From contig OY970336.1 in NCBI GenBank assembly GCA_963717455.1, positions 2,790,001-2,854,000 of the forward strand: DNA of 64,000 nucleotides, in the 5' to 3' direction. Made by a program: the position numbers and the translations under genes. Under the pieces are notes generated by a model. It searched no databases and had not been told where the DNA came from. It saw nothing but the letters and a program-made list of their open reading frames with translations. Numbering within the stretch: position 1 is the stretch's first letter; every line of letters starts with the position of its first letter. Below are positions 29,965 to 40,574 of the stretch, piece by piece. This stretch comes from Bog-473 sp963717455. Its GTDB lineage: Bacteria > Actinomycetota > Acidimicrobiia > Acidimicrobiales > RAAP-2.

Positions 29965-31263
29965 TCACCCAGCCGGAGCCGTGGTGGTGGTCGCCGCCGG
30001 CGCCGGCACCGTGGTCGTCGTCGGGGACGTGGTCGTCGTCGGGGCCGGAGCCGTGGTCGTGGTCGTCGTGGGCGGCGGCGCGGTGCCGAAGTTCGGGCCG
30101 ACGACGGTCACGAGCGTGCCGATCGGCGTGAGGGGCCAGACGAGCGCGGCGTCGGCGTAGGTCATCTCGACGCAGCCGTTGCTCTGGGGGGAGCCGTACG
30201 AGGCGCGGACGAAGCCGTGCAGCGCGTCGCCACCGTTGAAATAGCTCGCGTACGGGACGTTGGGGTCGTCGTAGGTCGACCCGTCGGGGTTGGTGCCCTT
30301 CATCTCCGAGTACCGCACGTGCTCGAAGACGGCGTAGGTGCCGTCGGTCGTGTCGGCGCCCGGCGCACCCGTGTTGACGGGAATGCCCACGTATTGCGCC
30401 GCGCCGTTGTTCCACAGGGTCAGGTTCTGCGGGAGCGTCTTGTTGACGAGGACGTAGACGTAGGGGGTGGCGTCGGGCTTGTCGTTGATGGTGTCGTTGA
30501 TCAGCGCCGTCCACACTGCGGGCCCGGCGATCCCGTCGACCCCGAGGCCGTTCTGCGTCTCGAACGCCTCGACCGCAGCCTTGGTGATCATGTTCTCCGT
30601 GCCCTGGGTCCACTGCGAGGTGAGCTCGGTGGGCAGGCCGGGCCAGCGCCAGGAGAACGTCCCGGTCTGGTCCTGGGCCAGGTCGGCCCGGTCCGGCGCC
30701 GGGCCGGTCGCGGTGAAGCCGACCGGGAGGTAGTTGAGGCCCGCCAGCAGTTGCTGGAGGCGCAGGGTGTCGCCGGCGGCGACGTCGAACGTCACCGTGT
30801 GCGAGGCGGCCAAGGTCGCCCCGTCGGCGGCGTGCACCCCGGCGGAGCCGCCGGGGATGGTCAGCACTTCGTGGGTGGAGGGGATGAGGGGGGAGTCGAG
30901 GGCGTACGACAGCGTGGTGGGGCTCGTCTGGACCCACTGCCCGCCGATGTCGGGCGTCAGCTGAAGGACCGCCCTGCGCAGCGAGACCGGGGCCGAGAAC
31001 GTGACCGAGATCGTCGTGTTGGGTGCCACGTTCTGCGCGCCGGGTGCCGGGGTCGTCGTCTCGAGCACCAAGCTCGCCGCCGACCGGCTCGAGCTCGAAC
31101 TGGACTGGGAGCTCCTCGAACCGCTCGGGGAACCGGGGTGGGTGGGCGGGGACGAGCCGGTCGCAAAGTACAAAGCGGCAGCCACGATCACGGCAGCGCC
31201 AACCAGCAGCACCCACGGCCGCAGGAGCAACGGCCGGCCCGCCCTGGATTCGAGAACGTTCAT
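29965..31263 (-). CDS. L,D-transpeptidase (YkuD) with peptidoglycan-binding and Ig-like domains
   Basis: 432 residues. A membrane anchor (about 14-33) is followed by a Ser-rich stretch (about 45-62), an Ig-like domain ('PGAQNVAPNTTISVTFSAPV'), a peptidoglycan-binding fold ('AVEAFETQNGLGVDGIAGPA') and the YkuD catalytic domain. The active site is 'HGFVRASYGSPQSNGCVEM', with His 15 residues before Cys at about residue 364. Such enzymes make 3-3 cross-links in the cell wall, as in mycobacteria. The tail is a Thr/Pro run of about 37 residues. The start ATG 31263 has a GGAGG upstream on the reverse strand. It is convergent with the TPR gene. Confidence 0.9.
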   Translation of the reverse strand: MNVLESRAGRPLLLRPWVLLVGAAVIVAAALYFATGSSPPTHPGSPSGSRSSQSSSSSSRSAASLVLETTTPAPGAQNVAPNTTISVTFSAPVSLRRAVLQLTPDIGGQWVQTSPTTLSYALDSPLIPSTHEVLTIPGGSAGVHAADGATLAASHTVTFDVAAGDTLRLQQLLAGLNYLPVGFTATGPAPDRADLAQDQTGTFSWRWPGLPTELTSQWTQGTENMITKAAVEAFETQNGLGVDGIAGPAVWTALINDTINDKPDATPYVYVLVNKTLPQNLTLWNNGAAQYVGIPVNTGAPGADTTDGTYAVFEHVRYSEMKGTNPDGSTYDDPNVPYASYFNGGDALHGFVRASYGSPQSNGCVEMTYADAALVWPLTPIGTLVTVVGPNFGTAPPPTTTTTTAPAPTTTTSPTTTTVPAPAATTTTAPAG

Positions 31264-31333
31264 GGCCTCCGCTCGCTCAAGACGTCGCCAGCTCGCAATC
31301 CGACGACGCACAGCGTACGGGCGAGCTGGCTGC

Positions 31334-31368
31334 AAAATGCGTCAGGCGTGAAAATGCGTTCAGGCGTG
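31334..31368. repeat. Tandem direct repeat upstream of the L,D-transpeptidase gene
   Basis: AAAATGCGTCAGGCGTG (31334-31350) is followed at once by AAAATGCGTTCAGGCGTG (31351-31368), differing by one extra T. It lies about 70 nt before the transpeptidase start. Adjacent direct repeats of this size are typical of response-regulator dimer sites; the regulator is unknown. Confidence 0.5.
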
Positions 31369-31474
31369 GCCCAATGTCGATACCAGTCATGCGATTGCAA
31401 CAACCGCCACTCCACCGGCTCCATTCCACACACCGACGACGGCCTGAGCTCGAAGACCCCCGGTGACCCTCCGG

Positions 31475-31480
31475 TAGGCT
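31475..31480 (+). promoter_or_regulatory. -10 element TAGGCT, leaderless start of the aldolase gene
   Basis: TAGGCT, 6 nt (GGGGGC), then ATG 31487. The G-run could look like a ribosome site, but the spacing matches the leaderless pattern. Confidence 0.5.
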
Positions 31481-31486
31481 GGGGGC

Positions 31487-32548
<1,062 letters not shown>

Positions 32549-32661
32549 CGCGTCCCTGGTGGGGCCGCCTCGCCGGGTCTTCCGGGCGCCCTCCCGAGGC
32601 CGCACCCGGGCGGCGCCACCGATCTGATCAGGGGAGGCAGGGAGACCCCGTGCCCCGGGGG

Positions 32662-32786
32662 TAGGATTGCACCGAACGAGCAATTCGGACGGAGAGTGCC
32701 GCGCGCCGTGCGAGCGCAGGTGCGAGAAGGCCCGCAGCCGTGAGCCAGGACTTCTCCTGTGTCCATGAGATGAGACGAGGCAGCCC
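32662..32786 (+). promoter_or_regulatory. korAB promoter and 113-nt leader
   Basis: TAGGAT (32662-32667) is a likely -10, putting the RNA start near 32674 and giving a leader of about 113 nt, unlike the leaderless genes around it. No known riboswitch motif was recognised. GACGAGG precedes GTG 32787. Confidence 0.4.
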
Positions 32787-34664
32787 GTGGCATCGGGAAC
32801 GCATCACGTAACGGAGCAGTTGGACCAGGTCATCGTGCGCTTCGCCGGTGACTCGGGTGACGGCATGCAGCTGACGGGGGACCGCTTCACGACGAGCAGC
32901 GCCCTGCTCGGCAACGACCTGTCGACCTTCCCGGACTTCCCGGCCGAGATCCGGGCGCCCGCCGGCACCCTCAACGGTGTGTCGGCCTTCCAGGTCCACA
33001 TCTCGGACCACGACATCCTGACGCCGGGCGACTCGCCCAACGTGCTGGTCGCCATGAACCCGGCCGCGCTCAGGGCCAACATCGACCTCATGGCCAAGGG
33101 GACCGTCCTGCTGGTCAACAGCGACTCCTTCGAGGAGCGCAACCTGGCCAAGGCGGGCTACGCCAGCAACCCCCTCACCGACGGCTCGCTGAGCGCCTAC
33201 ACCGTCTACGAGGTCCCGATGACCTCCATCACCCAGGAGGTCTGCAAGGAGGCGGGGGTGAAGCCCCGCGACGCCGAGCGCTCCAAGAACTTCTTCGCGC
33301 TGGGCCTGGTGAGTTGGCTCTACACCCGGCCGGTCGAGCCCACCGTCAACTGGATCGCGGAGCGCTTCGCCTCCAAGCCGCAGGTGTCGGAGGCCAACAC
33401 CCGCGCCTTCCGGGCGGGGTACGACTTCGGCGAGACGGCCGAGCTGTTCGAGTCCAACTACGAGGTCCGGCCCGCGACCTTCGAGAAGGGCGAGTACGTC
33501 CAGGTGACCGGGAACCAGGCGCTCGCCTGGGGCCTCATCACGGCCTCCAGGCTGGCCGGGCTGCCGCTCTTCCTCGGCAGCTATCCCATCACCCCGGCCT
33601 CGGACATCCTGCACGAGCTCAGCCGGCGCAAGGAGTTCGGGATCCGCACCTTCCAAGCGGAGGACGAGATCGCCGGCATCGGAGCCGCTCTCGGGGCCGC
33701 CTTCGGGGGCGCCCTCGGGGTCACCACGACCAGCGGCCCGGGCCTCGACCTCAAGTCCGAGACGATCGGCCTGGCCATCAACCTCGAGCTGCCGCTCGTC
33801 ATCGTCGACGTGCAGCGCGGCGGGCCGTCCACCGGGCTGCCCACCAAGACCGAGCAGGCCGACCTGCTGCACGCCCTCTACGGCCGCCACGGCGAGGCAC
33901 CACTGCCCATCGTGGCGCCGAAGACGCCGAGCGACTGCTTCGCGGCGGCGATCGAGGCGACCCGGCTGGCCGTGAAGTATCGGACGCCGGTGATCCTGCT
34001 CTCGGACGGGTACCTGGCCAACGGTGCCGAGCCGTGGCGCCTGCCCGACCTCGACACGTTCGCACCCATCGATCCGTGTTTCGCCTCCGAGCCGAACGTG
34101 GTGGACGACGACGGCAACCCCGCGTTCTGGCCCTACGTCCGCGACCCCGAGACGCTGGCTCGGCCCTGGGCCCCCCCGGGACTGCCCGGCCTCGAGCACC
34201 GCATCGGCGGCCTCGAGAAGGCGGACGGGAGTGGCAACGTGTCCTACGAGGGCGTCAACCACGAGCGCATGGTCCACCTGCGCCGGGACAAGATCGCCGG
34301 CATCGCCGCCGACATCCCGCTGGCGGAGGTGAACGACGAGACGGGCGACGCGCAACTGCTCCTCGTCAGCTGGGGCTCGACGTACGCCGCCGTGGCAGCC
34401 GGGGTGAAGCGGGTCCGGGCCCGCGGCATGAAGGCAGCCCACGTCCACCTGCGGCACCTCAACCCGCTGCCGGCCAACCTGGGGGAGGTGCTCAGCCACT
34501 ACACGCAGGTCCTCGTGCCCGAGATCAACCTCGGCCAGTTGAGCCGCATCCTGCGGGCCGAGTACCTGGTCGACGCCCAGACCATGTCGAAGATCCAGGG
34601 CGTGCCGTTCCGTGTCGGCGAGATCGAGGCAGCCATCACCGCGCTGCTCGGAGGGAAGTCATGA
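32787..34664 (+). CDS. korA: 2-oxoacid:ferredoxin oxidoreductase, alpha subunit with fused gamma domain
   Basis: 625 residues. The first 190 form the gamma domain ('VIVRFAGDSGDGMQLTGDRF'), followed by the alpha pyrimidine domain ('ITASRLAGLPLFLGSYPITP', 'TFQAEDEIAGIGAALGAAFG', 'GVTTTSGPGLDLKSETIGLA') and the C-terminal alpha domain II ('LPANLGEVLSHYTQVLVPEI'). With KorB it converts 2-oxoglutarate, or a related 2-oxoacid, to acyl-CoA plus CO2 with electrons going to ferredoxin. This gamma-alpha fusion is the type that replaces 2-oxoglutarate dehydrogenase in many actinobacteria. The start is GTG; the stop overlaps korB as ATGA. Confidence 0.93.
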   Translation: MASGTHHVTEQLDQVIVRFAGDSGDGMQLTGDRFTTSSALLGNDLSTFPDFPAEIRAPAGTLNGVSAFQVHISDHDILTPGDSPNVLVAMNPAALRANIDLMAKGTVLLVNSDSFEERNLAKAGYASNPLTDGSLSAYTVYEVPMTSITQEVCKEAGVKPRDAERSKNFFALGLVSWLYTRPVEPTVNWIAERFASKPQVSEANTRAFRAGYDFGETAELFESNYEVRPATFEKGEYVQVTGNQALAWGLITASRLAGLPLFLGSYPITPASDILHELSRRKEFGIRTFQAEDEIAGIGAALGAAFGGALGVTTTSGPGLDLKSETIGLAINLELPLVIVDVQRGGPSTGLPTKTEQADLLHALYGRHGEAPLPIVAPKTPSDCFAAAIEATRLAVKYRTPVILLSDGYLANGAEPWRLPDLDTFAPIDPCFASEPNVVDDDGNPAFWPYVRDPETLARPWAPPGLPGLEHRIGGLEKADGSGNVSYEGVNHERMVHLRRDKIAGIAADIPLAEVNDETGDAQLLLVSWGSTYAAVAAGVKRVRARGMKAAHVHLRHLNPLPANLGEVLSHYTQVLVPEINLGQLSRILRAEYLVDAQTMSKIQGVPFRVGEIEAAITALLGGKS

Positions 34665-35704
34665 GCGAGTCCAACGGCGCCACCGCCACCGCAGTGCCCG
34701 TCACCACCCGCAAGGACTGGACCAGCGACCAGGAGGTCCGCTGGTGCCCCGGCTGCGGCGACTACTCCATCCTGGCCGCCGTCCAGATGCTCATGCCCGA
34801 GCTCGGGGTGCGCCGCGAGAACACGGTCGTCCTCTCGGGCATCGGCTGCGCCGCCCGGTTCCCGTACTACATGAACACGTACGGCATGCACTCCATCCAC
34901 GGCCGTGCCCCCGCCATCGCGACGGGGCTCGCCACGACGCGGCCCGATCTCGACGTCTGGGTGATCTCGGGCGACGGCGACGCGCTGTCCATCGGCGGAA
35001 ACCACCTGATCCACGCCCTGCGCCGCAACGTGCGCTTGAACATCCTGATGTTCAACAACCAGATCTACGGGTTGACCAAGGGGCAGTACTCCCCGACCTC
35101 GGAGGTGGCCAAGGTCACCAAGTCGACGCCCTTCGGATCGGTCGACACGCCGTTCAACCCGGTGTCCCTCGCGCTAGGAGCCGAGGCGACGTTCGTGGCG
35201 AGGACGCACGACATGGACCGGGCCCACATGCAGGAGACCTTCCGCCGGGCCCACCAGCACGACGGCGCCGCCTTCGTCGAGGTCCTGCAGAACTGCAACG
35301 TGTTCAACGATGGGGCCTTCGAGAAGATCACCGGCCGCGACGTCCGCGCCAGCATGCTCATCCCGCTCCAACACGGCAAGCCGATCGTGTTCGGCGCCGA
35401 GGGGCAGGAGCGCGGCGTCGTGCAGCGGGCCGACGGCAGCCTCGAGATCGTCTCTGTCGCCGACGTCGGGCTCGACGCCCTCCTCGTGCACGACGAGGCG
35501 CGCCACGACCCGGGCCTGGCCTTCGCGCTCTCCCGCCTGGCCCACGGTCCCTACGAGCCGACGCCCATCGGGGTGTTCCGCGCCGTCGAGCGCCCTGAGT
35601 ACGGGACCCAGATGTCCGAGCAGATCACCGACGCGCAGGGCAAGCGGGGGCTGGGCGACGTGGCGGCGCTCTTGCGGTCCGGCTCCAGCTGGACGGTGGA
35701 CTAG
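34661..35704 (+). CDS. korB: 2-oxoacid:ferredoxin oxidoreductase, beta subunit
   Basis: 347 residues. It holds thiamine diphosphate and an iron-sulfur site. 'VRWCPGCGDYSILAAVQ' gives two cluster cysteines, 'LSGIGCAARFPYYMNTYG' another, and the thiamine/Mg motif is 'GDGDALSIGGNHLIHALRRN' ending 'ILMFNNQIYGLTKGQYSP'. It works as a complex with KorA. The last base triplet overlaps the stop codon of the convergent SRPBCC gene in the palindrome CTAG, so the two genes share their end. Confidence 0.94.
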   Translation: MSESNGATATAVPVTTRKDWTSDQEVRWCPGCGDYSILAAVQMLMPELGVRRENTVVLSGIGCAARFPYYMNTYGMHSIHGRAPAIATGLATTRPDLDVWVISGDGDALSIGGNHLIHALRRNVRLNILMFNNQIYGLTKGQYSPTSEVAKVTKSTPFGSVDTPFNPVSLALGAEATFVARTHDMDRAHMQETFRRAHQHDGAAFVEVLQNCNVFNDGAFEKITGRDVRASMLIPLQHGKPIVFGAEGQERGVVQRADGSLEIVSVADVGLDALLVHDEARHDPGLAFALSRLAHGPYEPTPIGVFRAVERPEYGTQMSEQITDAQGKRGLGDVAALLRSGSSWTVD

Positions 35705-36171
35705 GAGGCTCGGGCCTCCACCTCGGCCTTGATCCGTTCGAGCGTCGTGCGCATCCCCTTGCGGTTGACCTTGCCGCGGGACCACCCCCAGAGCGCCCAG
35801 TAGATCCGCAGGCCGAGGGTGGGGGTCAGGGTGAAGGACTCGGTGACGTCGGCCCCGTCGCCGGCCGGCGTGATCTCGTAGCCCCACACGGCGAGCGGCT
35901 TCTCGGTCGACACCGTGCCGAAGGCGAAGGTCCGCCCGGGCTCGCACTCCGTGACCGTGCAGGAGACCCAGTAGATCGGTCCGATCCCGTTGCGCTTCAC
36001 GTGGCCCCGGAACCTGGCCCCGACGGCCGGCCCGTTGGCGCCGTCGAGCCACTCGGCCTCGAAGGTCTCAGGGCTGTAGCTCCCGATGCGCGTCACGTCG
36101 CTGACCAGCTCCCAGATGCGCTGTGGCGGCGCGTCCACGTGGACGGTCACTGCCTCGTGCATGGCCGGCAT
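35701..36171 (-). CDS. SRPBCC family protein
   Basis: 156 residues. The fold signature is 'VTVHVDAPPQRIWELVSDVT' at the N-terminus, 'GARFRGHVKRNGIGPIYW', 'GRTFAFGTV' and a C-terminal helix 'NRKGMRTTLERIKAEVEA'. It would bind a hydrophobic ligand of unknown identity. The start at 36171 is chosen because the stop of the upstream DUF1015 gene lies one base away, implying coupled translation; MHEAV at 36162 is an alternative. It has a different sequence from the SRPBCC protein at 190-657. Confidence 0.8.
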   Translation of the reverse strand: MPAMHEAVTVHVDAPPQRIWELVSDVTRIGSYSPETFEAEWLDGANGPAVGARFRGHVKRNGIGPIYWVSCTVTECEPGRTFAFGTVSTEKPLAVWGYEITPAGDGADVTESFTLTPTLGLRIYWALWGWSRGKVNRKGMRTTLERIKAEVEARAS

Positions 36172-36172
36172 G

Positions 36173-37378
36173 TCAGGAGACGTCCAAGGACCGGAAGACC
36201 ATCCCGGTGCGTGGCTTGGGGCTGAAGAAGGTGGTCTTGGGGGGCATGCGCCGGCGCTCGTTGGCCCACTCCTCAATCTGTTTGACCGTCACCGGCCGGA
36301 GCAGGAAGGCCGCCTGGCCCTCGCCGTGCTGGAGCGCCTCCATCGCCTCGTCGACGCTGTGGCGGTGCATGACCTCGTGCGGGGGCAGGCGCTCGAGCAC
36401 TCCCGCGATGAGGTTGGAGTCGAGGTCGTTGCCCGGCTGCTCGTGCACCTCGGCGTGGGGGAGGAGGAGGTAGGCCCGGCCGCCGCTGACCAGGGCCAGC
36501 GAGCTCGAGTCGGCCAGCGCGCCGAGGGTCCGGGCGTCGGCCGCACCGGCACGCACGACGTCGAACCACTCGGAGAGCGCCCCGACGAGGTCGAAGTCCT
36601 CCGGCAGCCCGCTGACGGTGCGGTGGATGGCGCCCACGGTGAGCTGGTCCTCGGACAGCTCGACCACGAGGGCCATCACGAGGTCGTAGGGCCCGGGGCG
36701 GCCGCCGTTGGCCGCGCGGCACTCGGCTTGATAAATGCGGGCAGTCTCATAGCGATGGTGCCCGTCGGCCAGGACGACGGGTGCTCCGGCGACCGCCGTC
36801 CTGACGGCTTCGATGGCGTCGGGATCGCTGAGGACCCAGAGCTGGTGGCGGACGCCTTCGTCGTCATAGGCGTCGGCCACCGGTTCGTCGTCGGTGGGGT
36901 CGAACGTCGCGGTGACACCTGCCGCCATGGACAGGCCCCAGATCGGTGACAGGTTGGCCCGGGTGGCGCGCAGCAGGTCCAGCCGGTCGCTCTTCGGCTT
37001 GGGCAACGTCTGCTCGTGGGGGAGGATGTCGCTCTCCTGGCCCGGCTCGGCCAGCCCGAGCGCCCCGATCACGCCGGTGGTGGCATGACCCGCGGTGTCG
37101 GTCATCCGGTACGGGTAGAGGCTGGTCTCGGGCTCGGTGCCGACGACCCCCTCCGCCTGCCAGCGGGCGAAGAGGTCGGTCGCCACGGCATAGCGGTCGC
37201 GTCCACCCGAGAGGTCGGCCTCGGGAAGTTCGACGAGCACCGCGTTGGCCTGGTGACGGGAGGCGAGATGCACCCGCTCGGCCGAGGAGATGACGTCGTA
37301 GGGAGGGGCCATGACCTGGGCGATGGGCGCGATCGCGGGCCGGTAGCGCAGCCCGCGGAACGGTTCGAAGCGAGGCAT
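36173..37378 (-). CDS. DUF1015 family protein
   Basis: 401 residues. The family pattern is clear: opening 'PFRGLRYRPAIAPIAQVMAP' with 'APPYDVIS', the middle 'VLADGHHRYETARIYQ', and the end 'ANERRRMPPKTTFFSPKPR'. DUF1015 proteins are widespread, sometimes proposed as kinases or phosphatases of small molecules, but no activity is established. The ATG at 37378 is chosen since the longer frame runs through the divergent pgsA promoter. A weak CAGAGT lies 7 nt before it on the reverse strand. It is co-transcribed with the SRPBCC gene. Confidence 0.85.
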   Translation of the reverse strand: MPRFEPFRGLRYRPAIAPIAQVMAPPYDVISSAERVHLASRHQANAVLVELPEADLSGGRDRYAVATDLFARWQAEGVVGTEPETSLYPYRMTDTAGHATTGVIGALGLAEPGQESDILPHEQTLPKPKSDRLDLLRATRANLSPIWGLSMAAGVTATFDPTDDEPVADAYDDEGVRHQLWVLSDPDAIEAVRTAVAGAPVVLADGHHRYETARIYQAECRAANGGRPGPYDLVMALVVELSEDQLTVGAIHRTVSGLPEDFDLVGALSEWFDVVRAGAADARTLGALADSSSLALVSGGRAYLLLPHAEVHEQPGNDLDSNLIAGVLERLPPHEVMHRHSVDEAMEALQHGEGQAAFLLRPVTVKQIEEWANERRRMPPKTTFFSPKPRTGMVFRSLDVS

Positions 37379-37426
37379 CGTGCCCACTCTGGCACACCCC
37401 GGACTGGGCCGTCGCGGGGCACTCCC

Positions 37427-37432
37427 TAAACT
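37427..37432 (+). promoter_or_regulatory. -10 element TAAACT, leaderless start of pgsA
   Basis: TAAACT, 6 nt, then GTG 37439. This is a near-consensus -10 in very GC-rich surroundings. Confidence 0.55.
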
Positions 37433-37438
37433 CGGTAC

Positions 37439-38032
37439 GTGGACGACGACGGGCTGGACCGGATCCTCACGGCGCCCAACGTCATCACTCTCGGGCGGCT
37501 GCTGTGCATCCCGATCTTCTTGTGGTTGCTCTTCGGGTTGCACCGTCAGACGGCAGCGGCGGTGCTGCTTGCCGTGCTCGGCGCGACGGACTGGGTCGAC
37601 GGCTACGTGGCTCGCCGCTACGGCCAGGTGTCCACGTTCGGCAAGGTGCTCGACCCGACAGCCGACCGCCTGCTGGTGGGAACGGCCGTGATCTCCATCA
37701 TGGTCTACGGCGCCGTTCCGCTCTGGTTCGGCATCGCCACCATCGCTCGTGAGGTCCTGGTCTCCGTGATGGTGGTGCTGCTGGCCTGGCTGGGCGCGGC
37801 CCGCATCGACGTGTTGTGGGTGGGCAAGGCGGGCACATTCGGCCTGATGTTCGCGTACCCGACCTTCCTCCTCGGCGACGGCACGGCGACGTGGCAGGAG
37901 CCCATCAGGGCGATCGCGTGGGTGACCGGGCTGATCGGCCTCGCCCTCGCCTGGTGGGCCGCAGGGAGCTACATCGGACCGGCGCGCCGTGCCCTGCAGG
38001 AGGGCCGGGCGGCCCGGAGGAGCGCGGTGTGA
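37439..38032 (+). CDS. CDP-alcohol phosphatidyltransferase (PgsA-like)
   Basis: 197 residues, with about five or six membrane segments. The metal-binding signature is complete: 'DWVDGYVARRYGQVSTFGKV' continuing 'LDPTADRL', matching D-x2-DG-x2-AR-x8-G-x3-D-x3-D. The opening 'APNVITLGRLLCIPIFLW' is typical of phosphatidylglycerophosphate synthase, so a role in phosphatidylglycerol or cardiolipin synthesis is most likely, though other CDP-alcohol acceptors (inositol, glycerol) cannot be excluded. It overlaps the next gene by 4 nt (GTGA). Confidence 0.85.
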   Translation: MDDDGLDRILTAPNVITLGRLLCIPIFLWLLFGLHRQTAAAVLLAVLGATDWVDGYVARRYGQVSTFGKVLDPTADRLLVGTAVISIMVYGAVPLWFGIATIAREVLVSVMVVLLAWLGAARIDVLWVGKAGTFGLMFAYPTFLLGDGTATWQEPIRAIAWVTGLIGLALAWWAAGSYIGPARRALQEGRAARRSAV

Positions 38033-40522
38033 AGGCCGTCATCATGGCCGGCGGCGAGGGCACCCGCCTGCGCCCGCAGACCTCGAACCTGCCCAAGCCG
38101 ATGCTGCCACTGGTGGGGCGGCCGATGATGGAGCACGTCGTGTCGCTCCTGCGGCGTCACGGGATCACCGACATCGTCGTGACGGTGGCCTTCCTGCCCA
38201 ACGCCATCCGCAGCTACTTCGGGGACGGGAGTGAGCTCGGGGTGCGCATGGCGTACGCCACCGAGGAGTCACCGCTCGGCACGGCGGGATCGGTGCGCAA
38301 CGCGCGTGAGCAGTTGACCGAGCGCTTCCTCGTGATCTCGGGCGACGTGCTCACCGACATCGACCTCACGTCGGTCATCGCGTTCCACGAGAAGAACGAG
38401 GCGCTGGCGACGATCGCGCTGTGCGCGGTGGAGAACCCGCTCGAGTTCGGCATCGTGATCACGCGCGAGGACGGCACGATCGAGCGCTTCCTCGAGAAGC
38501 CCGGCTGGGGCCAGGTGTTCAGCGACACGATCAACACCGGCATCTACGTGTTGGAGCCCGAGATCTTCGGTCTCATCCCCGAAGGGCGCGCCGTGGACTT
38601 CTCGAGCGAGGTGTTCCCGGCCGCTCTCGAGGCCGGGGATCCTCTCTATGGGTATGTGGCCGACGGGTACTGGGAGGACGTCGGCACCACGGCCGCCTAT
38701 CTCAAGGCCCACGAGGACATCCTCGACGGCAAGGTCCAGGTCGACGTGGCCGGCTTCGAGCTGCGCCCGGGCGTGTGGGTGGGCAAGGGCTCCTCCATCG
38801 ACCCGAGCGTCCGGATCGACGCGCCGTCGTTCATCGGGGAGAACTGCACCATCGACGCGGACGCCGTGCTCGGCGCCTACACCACGATCGGTGCCAACAC
38901 CCAGGTGGCGGAGCGGGCCGAGCTGCAACGCTCGGTGATCGGGGAGAACTCGTACCTCGGGCCGGCGGTCCGGGTCGAGGGGGCGGTGCTCGGGCGCTCG
39001 TGCGACCTGCGGGCGGGGGCGCGTGTCGAGCCCGGGGCGGTCGTCGGGGAGGGGGCCCTCATCGGGGCCCACGCCGAGGTGCGCAGCGACGTCAAGGTCT
39101 ACCCCGGCAAGGTCGTGGAGGCGGGCGCCCAGGTCAACGCCTCAATCGTCTGGGAGTCAGGAGGGGCACGCAGCCTGTTCGGGCCCGGTGGGGTGCAGGG
39201 GATCGCCAACGTCGACATCAGCCCCGAGTTGGCCGTCCGGTTGGCCAAGGCGTGGGCATCGGGCTTCGAGAAGGGCTCGTACATCACCGCCTCGCGTGAC
39301 ACGAGCCGGGTGGCCCGCGTGCTCAAGCGCGCCCTCATGGTCGGGTGCAACTCCGTGGGGGTCAACGTCACCGACCTCGAGCTGGCGACCGTGCCGGTCA
39401 CGCGCCACCACGTGCGGCGGCGTGGCAACCGGGCCGGCCTCACCGTGCACCTCAGCCCCGACGACCCCCAGCAGGTCGTGATCGGCTTCTTCGACGACCG
39501 CGGCATCGACCTGTCCGAGAGCGACCGGCGGCGCGTGGAGCGCATGTACCACCGCGAAGAGTTCCGGCGGGTCACGGCGGGGGAGATGGGCGACATCGAC
39601 TTCTCACCTCGCACCATCGAGCTCTACACGGCCGATGTCGTGGAGGCCCTCGATCTGCGGCGTGACGTCGGACGCGAGATCAAGCTCGTGCTCGACCTGT
39701 CGTACGGCGCGGCGAGCTTCGTGATGCCCAATCTTCTCTCGAAGGTGCGCGCCGACGTGCTGAGCATCAACCCGTACGCGCAGACGCCGGGCATGATCTC
39801 GGTCGACCGCATCCTGAGCGAGGCGCGGGTCGCCGACGCGGTGCGCGGCTCGGGTGCCGACCTCGGTGCGGTGATCGACGCGGGCGGCGAACGGCTCACG
39901 CTCATCGACGGCACCGGGAGGGTGCTGACCGACGACGAGGCGGTGATGGTCTTCATCGAGCTGTCGACCATCGCGGGCGACGCGGACCGGGTGGCGTTGC
40001 CGGTGACCGCGAGCGACAGGATGCTGCGCCTGTGCGAGGAGCGCGCGGGTCGCGGTCACGCTGACACCCCTCTCACCCTCCGGGCTGCTCGAGGTGGCGG
40101 CGTCGGGTGGCGTCTCGTTCGCGTCGGACCGGCAGGGAGGCTATGTGTTCCCTGCGTTCCTGCCCGCCTTCGATGCCGCGGCGGCCCTGGCCCGCCTGGT
40201 GTCCCTGCTGGGCCAGAGCTCGACGTCCATCGCAGGGATCGTCGACGCGACCCCGCCCATGCCGATCCTGCACGAGGAGGTCCCGACGCCCCTCGAGCAC
40301 AAGGGCCTGATCATGCGGACCCTGATGGAGCAGCTCACGGAGCTGGGCGCCGACCTGGTCCTGGTGGACGGGATCAAGGTGCTGTCGGACCGCGGATGGG
40401 TCCTCGTCGTCCCCGATCCCGAGGATCCGGTCACCCACGTCTGGGCCGAGGGAACGGACCTGGCGGGGTCGGAGGCGATGGCGTCGGAGTACGTCGAGCG
40501 CGTCACCGAGATGCTGGCGTAG
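38029..40522 (+). CDS. Mannose-1-phosphate guanylyltransferase-like protein with phosphomannomutase-like domain, interrupted by a frameshift
   Basis: About 830 residues once repaired. The N-terminal nucleotidyltransferase begins 'VKAVIMAGGEGTRLRPQTSN', then come left-handed beta-helix hexapeptide repeats (about residues 250-370) and a phosphohexomutase-like domain with 'GIANVDISPELAVRLAKAWA'. The usual mutase phosphoserine motif is altered ('SYITASRDTSRVARVL'), so mutase activity is uncertain. Proteins of this length and order are known in actinobacteria as mannose-1-phosphate guanyltransferase. Near 40041-40050 (GCGCGCGGGT) the frame moves by +1: 'MLRLCEER' passes to 'VAVTLTPLSPSGLLEVAASG'. 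One extra base in the GC repeat explains it. The start GTG 38029 overlaps pgsA. Confidence 0.85.
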
Positions 40523-40560
40523 ACCGGAGCGGCAAGCTGCGGGTCGGTGCGGCCGTCCGG

Positions 40561-40566
40561 TATGGT
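40561..40566 (+). promoter_or_regulatory. -10 element TATGGT in front of gcvH
   Basis: TATGGT is followed by 8 nt and ATG 40575, so the leader is absent or at most two or three bases. Confidence 0.45.
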
Positions 40567-40574
40567 CGCTGCCC

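Noticed and set aside
32740..32786. Small upstream reading frame in the korA leader (GTG 32740)
   Set aside because: No clear ribosome site and no stop before korA in a useful arrangement; not supportable.
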